Source: Pseudomonadota bacterium
GTDB lineage: Bacteria > Pseudomonadota > Gammaproteobacteria > Steroidobacterales > Steroidobacteraceae
Direction: 5' to 3'
NCBI GenBank assembly: GCA_021850555.1
Contig: JAJZLX010000487.1
Coordinates: 1-25,120, forward strand
Length of the DNA: 25,120 nucleotides
The position numbers and the translations under genes are program-made. The notes beneath the pieces were generated by a model. That model was not told where the DNA came from. It was given only the letters and a program-made list of their open reading frames with translations, and did no database searches. Shown piece after piece: positions 22,825 to 25,120 of this stretch; positions within the stretch are counted from its first letter, which is position 1, and the number at the start of each line of letters is the position of its first letter.

Positions 22825-24354
22825 ATGGCCACCGTCGCGCGCCTGGCTTGTCGGGCCCAGGTGGGCCTGTCAGCGCCGCTGGTACAGGTGGAAGTAACGC
22901 TCGCCAGCGGCCTGCCGGTGTTCTACATCGTGGGCCTGCCAGCTACGGTCGTGAAGGAAAGCCGTGAGCGGGTGCGGGCCGCGCTGCTGTCCTGCGGTTT
23001 CGACTATCCCGCCGGGCGGATCATCGTCAATCTCGCACCGGCGGAGATCCCCAAGGAAGGCGGGCGTTTCGAGCTGCCGATGGCCCTCGGCATCCTGGTG
23101 GCCTCCGGGCAGCTCGCGCCGCAGCCCGGCGCGCCGCCCTGCGAGCTGTACGGGGAGCTCAGCCTGGATGGTGAGGTCAAGCCGGTCCGCGGCATCCTCC
23201 TCGCCGCCGCCCATGCCAGGGGCGACGGGCACGAGCTGATCGTCCCGAGCGCCAATCTGAAGGAAGCGCTCATCGTGGCGAGCGGCCATGTCCGGGCGGC
23301 CGCACACCTGAGGGAAGTCTGCGAGCATTGGGCGGGCCGCGCCGTGCTGCCGCCGGGCGAAGTTTCGTTGCTCCCCCTGGCGCCGCCTCGGGCAGCTCCC
23401 GACTTGACCGACGTGCGCGGGCAACTGCAGGCCAAGCGCGCCTTGCTCATTGCGGCCGCAGGATCCCACAGTCTGCTCATGATCGGTCCACCGGGCAGCG
23501 GCAAGAGCATGCTGGCGCAGCGCCTGCCGGGCTTGCTTCCGCCCCTGACGCGCTCGGAGGCCCTGGATTGCGCGGGCATCGCCTCGGTCAGCACGGCCGG
23601 CTTCAATCCGGGCGCCTTCGGCGAGCGGCCCTTCCGGTCCCCTCATCACACGGCCTCGGCGATCGCCATGGTCGGCGGCGGCGCCCGGGCGCGCCCCGGC
23701 GAGATCAGTCTGGCCCATCATGGGGTGTTGTTTCTCGACGAGCTTCCGGAATTCGACCGGCGCGTGCTCGAAGCGCTGCGCGAGCCTCTGGAGGCCGGGA
23801 TGGTGACGGTATCGCGCGCTGCAGCGCATGCCGAGTACCCTGCGGCATTCCAACTCATCGCCGCCATGAATCCCTGCCCCTGCGGGCACCGGGGCGATCC
23901 GGGCGGGAACTGCCGCTGTACGCCAGCCCAGGTGCGCAACTACCGCGCCCGCATCTCCGGCCCGCTGCTCGACCGGCTGGACATGCATGTCGAGGTGCCG
24001 CGTCTTGCGGCTGCAGACTTCCGCGAGGGTCCGCGGGGTGAAGCCAGTTCCGTCCTGGCCGAGCGTGTGGCACGGGCCAGGGCCTTGCAGCTGCAGCGCC
24101 AGGGACGGTGCAACGCGCGCTTGACGGATGCGCAGGTGCAGCAGTGGTGCGCGCCGGATACCCCCGCTCGCGCGCTGCTCGATCAAGCCATGCAGCAGCT
24201 GCGCCTCTCGGCCCGGGCACGCCAGCGTGTCCTGAAACTGGCCCGCACCATTGCCGACCTCGAAGGCCTGCCGGACATCACCGCCCCGCACGTGGGCGAG
24301 GCGGTGATGCTGCGATGCATGGACCGGGAGCGCGCTACTTCTTCTTGCCCTTGA
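22825..24354 (+). CDS. comM: ComM/YifB family AAA+ helicase
   Basis: ComM is a hexameric helicase that promotes branch migration when transformed DNA is integrated into the chromosome. The 509-residue protein has an N-terminal Lon-like (ChlI) domain (about 1-180: FYIVGLPATVVKESRERVRA, then NLAPAEIPKEGGRFELPMAL), Walker A GPPGSGKSM at 221-229 and Walker B VLFLDELPEF at 301-310. A Cys cluster CPCGHRGDPGGNCRC (351-365) is typical, and the Mg-chelatase C-terminal domain (SARARQRVLKLARTIADLEG) follows. Its last 20 bases overlap the end of the convergent cytochrome gene. The protein is widespread also in species not known to be competent, so natural transformation is not proven by its presence. Confidence 0.95.
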   Translation: MATVARLACRAQVGLSAPLVQVEVTLASGLPVFYIVGLPATVVKESRERVRAALLSCGFDYPAGRIIVNLAPAEIPKEGGRFELPMALGILVASGQLAPQPGAPPCELYGELSLDGEVKPVRGILLAAAHARGDGHELIVPSANLKEALIVASGHVRAAAHLREVCEHWAGRAVLPPGEVSLLPLAPPRAAPDLTDVRGQLQAKRALLIAAAGSHSLLMIGPPGSGKSMLAQRLPGLLPPLTRSEALDCAGIASVSTAGFNPGAFGERPFRSPHHTASAIAMVGGGARARPGEISLAHHGVLFLDELPEFDRRVLEALREPLEAGMVTVSRAAAHAEYPAAFQLIAAMNPCPCGHRGDPGGNCRCTPAQVRNYRARISGPLLDRLDMHVEVPRLAAADFREGPRGEASSVLAERVARARALQLQRQGRCNARLTDAQVQQWCAPDTPARALLDQAMQQLRLSARARQRVLKLARTIADLEGLPDITAPHVGEAVMLRCMDRERATSSCP

Positions 24355-24895
24355 CCAGGGCGGGGTCCACCAGGGACACCATGTAGTTGACCGCCCGCAT
24401 CACGATCGCGTCCGGCAGGGTCGGCCGTCCACCCTTGGCCGGCATGGTGCCGGCATGCCCGGTGAACCCGTGCAGTGCATGGTCATAGAGCGTCGGCAGC
24501 CCCTTGGCGATGTGCGGCGCCCACGCCGCCTTGTCGCCGGCTTTGGGCGCACCTGCGATGCCCGGTCCATGGCAGGCGCTGCAGGTCTGCTCAAACAGCT
24601 CTTTGCCGGTGGTCGGAATGCCGAGAGCGCCGCTGCCGGCACTGCCGGCGGAGGTGGCGCCCGCCGAGGGCTTGATCGCAAGAGCGGCATTGTTCTGGCC
24701 GGCGATCGCTTCCTGGGCAAAGGGGGCGACGCGCTTGGAGACATCCTTGATGTACTCGGTCTCGGTCCGGATTTCCCTGCCCTGCGTGTGGCTGCCGACG
24801 TAACGGGCGAAAACGAAGATCAGGATGGCGATCGTGGCGAGCATGCCGATCACCAGGCTGAACACATTGATGAAGTGAGTGTCCTGCTTGCTCAC
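24335..24895 (-). CDS. Membrane-anchored cytochrome c5-like protein
   Basis: A 186-residue monoheme cytochrome c. An N-terminal membrane anchor at about 11-33 (VFSLVIGMLATIAILIFVFA) is not followed by a clear cleavage site, so it is probably tethered in the inner membrane. A Pro/Ala/Gly-rich linker runs about 55-95, then the heme domain with CSACH at 105-109 and the likely axial Met151 in GHAGTMPAKGG, the cytochrome c5 pattern. The tail is Lys-rich (VKGKKK). The start is the GTG at 24895, supported by an AGAGAGG ribosome-binding site and the typical MSKQDTHFINVFSLVIG beginning. The 3' end overlaps comM by 20 bases. It probably carries electrons to a terminal oxidase; the partner is unknown. 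Confidence 0.9.
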   Translation of the reverse strand: MSKQDTHFINVFSLVIGMLATIAILIFVFARYVGSHTQGREIRTETEYIKDVSKRVAPFAQEAIAGQNNAALAIKPSAGATSAGSAGSGALGIPTTGKELFEQTCSACHGPGIAGAPKAGDKAAWAPHIAKGLPTLYDHALHGFTGHAGTMPAKGGRPTLPDAIVMRAVNYMVSLVDPALVKGKKK

Positions 24896-25030
24896 GATAC
24901 CTCTCTGGGGAATCGGTGAACACGGAGCCGAGAGTATAGCCGTTTGCGCGCCATCCGGCTGAGGCAGATGCGAGGCCATTGCCGCACGGAAGGGCGCTTT
25001 CCGGGTTCTCTCCCCGTGGTGCCCCGGAAA

Positions 25031-25060
25031 TGGACGCGCAAGCGCCGAGCCGCGTATGAT
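25031..25060 (+). promoter_or_regulatory. Probable promoter of the tRNA at the right edge
   Basis: TGGACG (25031-25036; four of six -35 bases) and TATGAT (25055-25060; five of six -10 bases) are separated by 18 bases. The GC-rich sequence just after the -10 (ACCGACCCCGG) looks like the discriminator of stringently controlled stable-RNA promoters. The remainder of the 204-bp gap after the cytochrome gene shows no gene. Confidence 0.5.
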
Positions 25061-25099
25061 TACCGACCCCGGCCGGGATTCATCCGGCCCCCGGGCGGG

Positions 25100-25120
25100 G
25101 CGCCCGTAGCTCAGTTGGAT
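25100..25120 (+). tRNA. 5' end of a tRNA gene, probably tRNA-Arg, cut by the window
   Basis: GCGCCCGTAGCTCAGTTGGA, with one more base visible, gives the 5' acceptor strand, the T-A of positions 8-9 and the start of the D arm (GCTC...) of a bacterial tRNA. From memory, several bacterial arginine tRNAs begin this way. The anticodon lies outside the window, so the amino acid is a best guess. Confidence 0.8.

Noticed and set aside
22870..24291. 473-codon minus-strand frame opposite comM
   Set aside because: It is an antisense shadow; the ComM motifs are intact on the plus strand.
1..25120. CRISPR arrays, insertion sequences, prophage genes or attachment sites
   Set aside because: No spaced direct repeats, transposase, phage structural gene or duplicated tRNA end was seen; XerC is the chromosomal housekeeping recombinase by context.

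Overview
This is a GC-rich, densely packed chromosomal window of housekeeping type, most likely from a gammaproteobacterium related to the Xanthomonadales/Nevskiales/Steroidobacterales. The basis is gene-order conservation: argH near algZ-algR, dapF-DUF484-xerC, hslVU, cytochrome c4-dsbA divergent from engB, polA facing engB with an RNA-like segment between them, an LptM-type lipoprotein, and amtB-ubiK-comM. The placement is inference from gene content and order; no marker gene was compared.

Layout. Positions 1-2036: the end of an arginine operon (argB cut by the window edge, argH overlapping it by one base). 2037-5382: a stretch that looks inserted between argH and algZ, with a decayed nucleotidyltransferase module, then a LysR regulator divergent from a CoA-acylating methylmalonate-semialdehyde dehydrogenase, with a perfect 16-bp palindrome between them. 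5383-9770: a tight run algZ-algR-dapF-DUF484-xerC. 9822-11743: the HslVU protease. 11802-14143 (minus): diheme cytochrome c4 followed by two tandem, clearly paralogous DsbA-type oxidoreductases, one a predicted lipoprotein with CPHC, the other a predicted soluble periplasmic protein with CPFC. 14203-14790: engB. 14785-15038: intergenic region with a strong minus-strand terminator and several hairpins, one with a C-rich loop, in the position and orientation of Spot 42/ErsA-type small RNAs. 15039-18536 (minus): thioesterase-lptM-polA. 18645-20762: maiA, a beta-hydroxyacid dehydrogenase and a DUF4124 protein. 20914-22293 (minus): amtB, with a sigma-54 promoter and an NtrC-type dyad upstream but no glnK beside it. 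22541-24895: ubiK, comM and a membrane-anchored cytochrome c5-like protein. 25100 to the end: the first bases of a tRNA (probably tRNA-Arg) behind a stable-RNA-like promoter.

The genes serve amino-acid and diaminopimelate biosynthesis, chromosome dimer resolution, protein quality control, periplasmic redox and respiratory electron transfer, ribosome assembly, replication and repair, nitrogen uptake and competence. I see no phage, IS element, CRISPR array or obvious defence island. The most noteworthy items are the candidate small RNA downstream of polA, the duplicated DsbA pair, the NtrC/sigma-54 control region of amtB without glnK, the palindromic LysR operator, and the decayed nucleotidyltransferase module with its small downstream reading frame.
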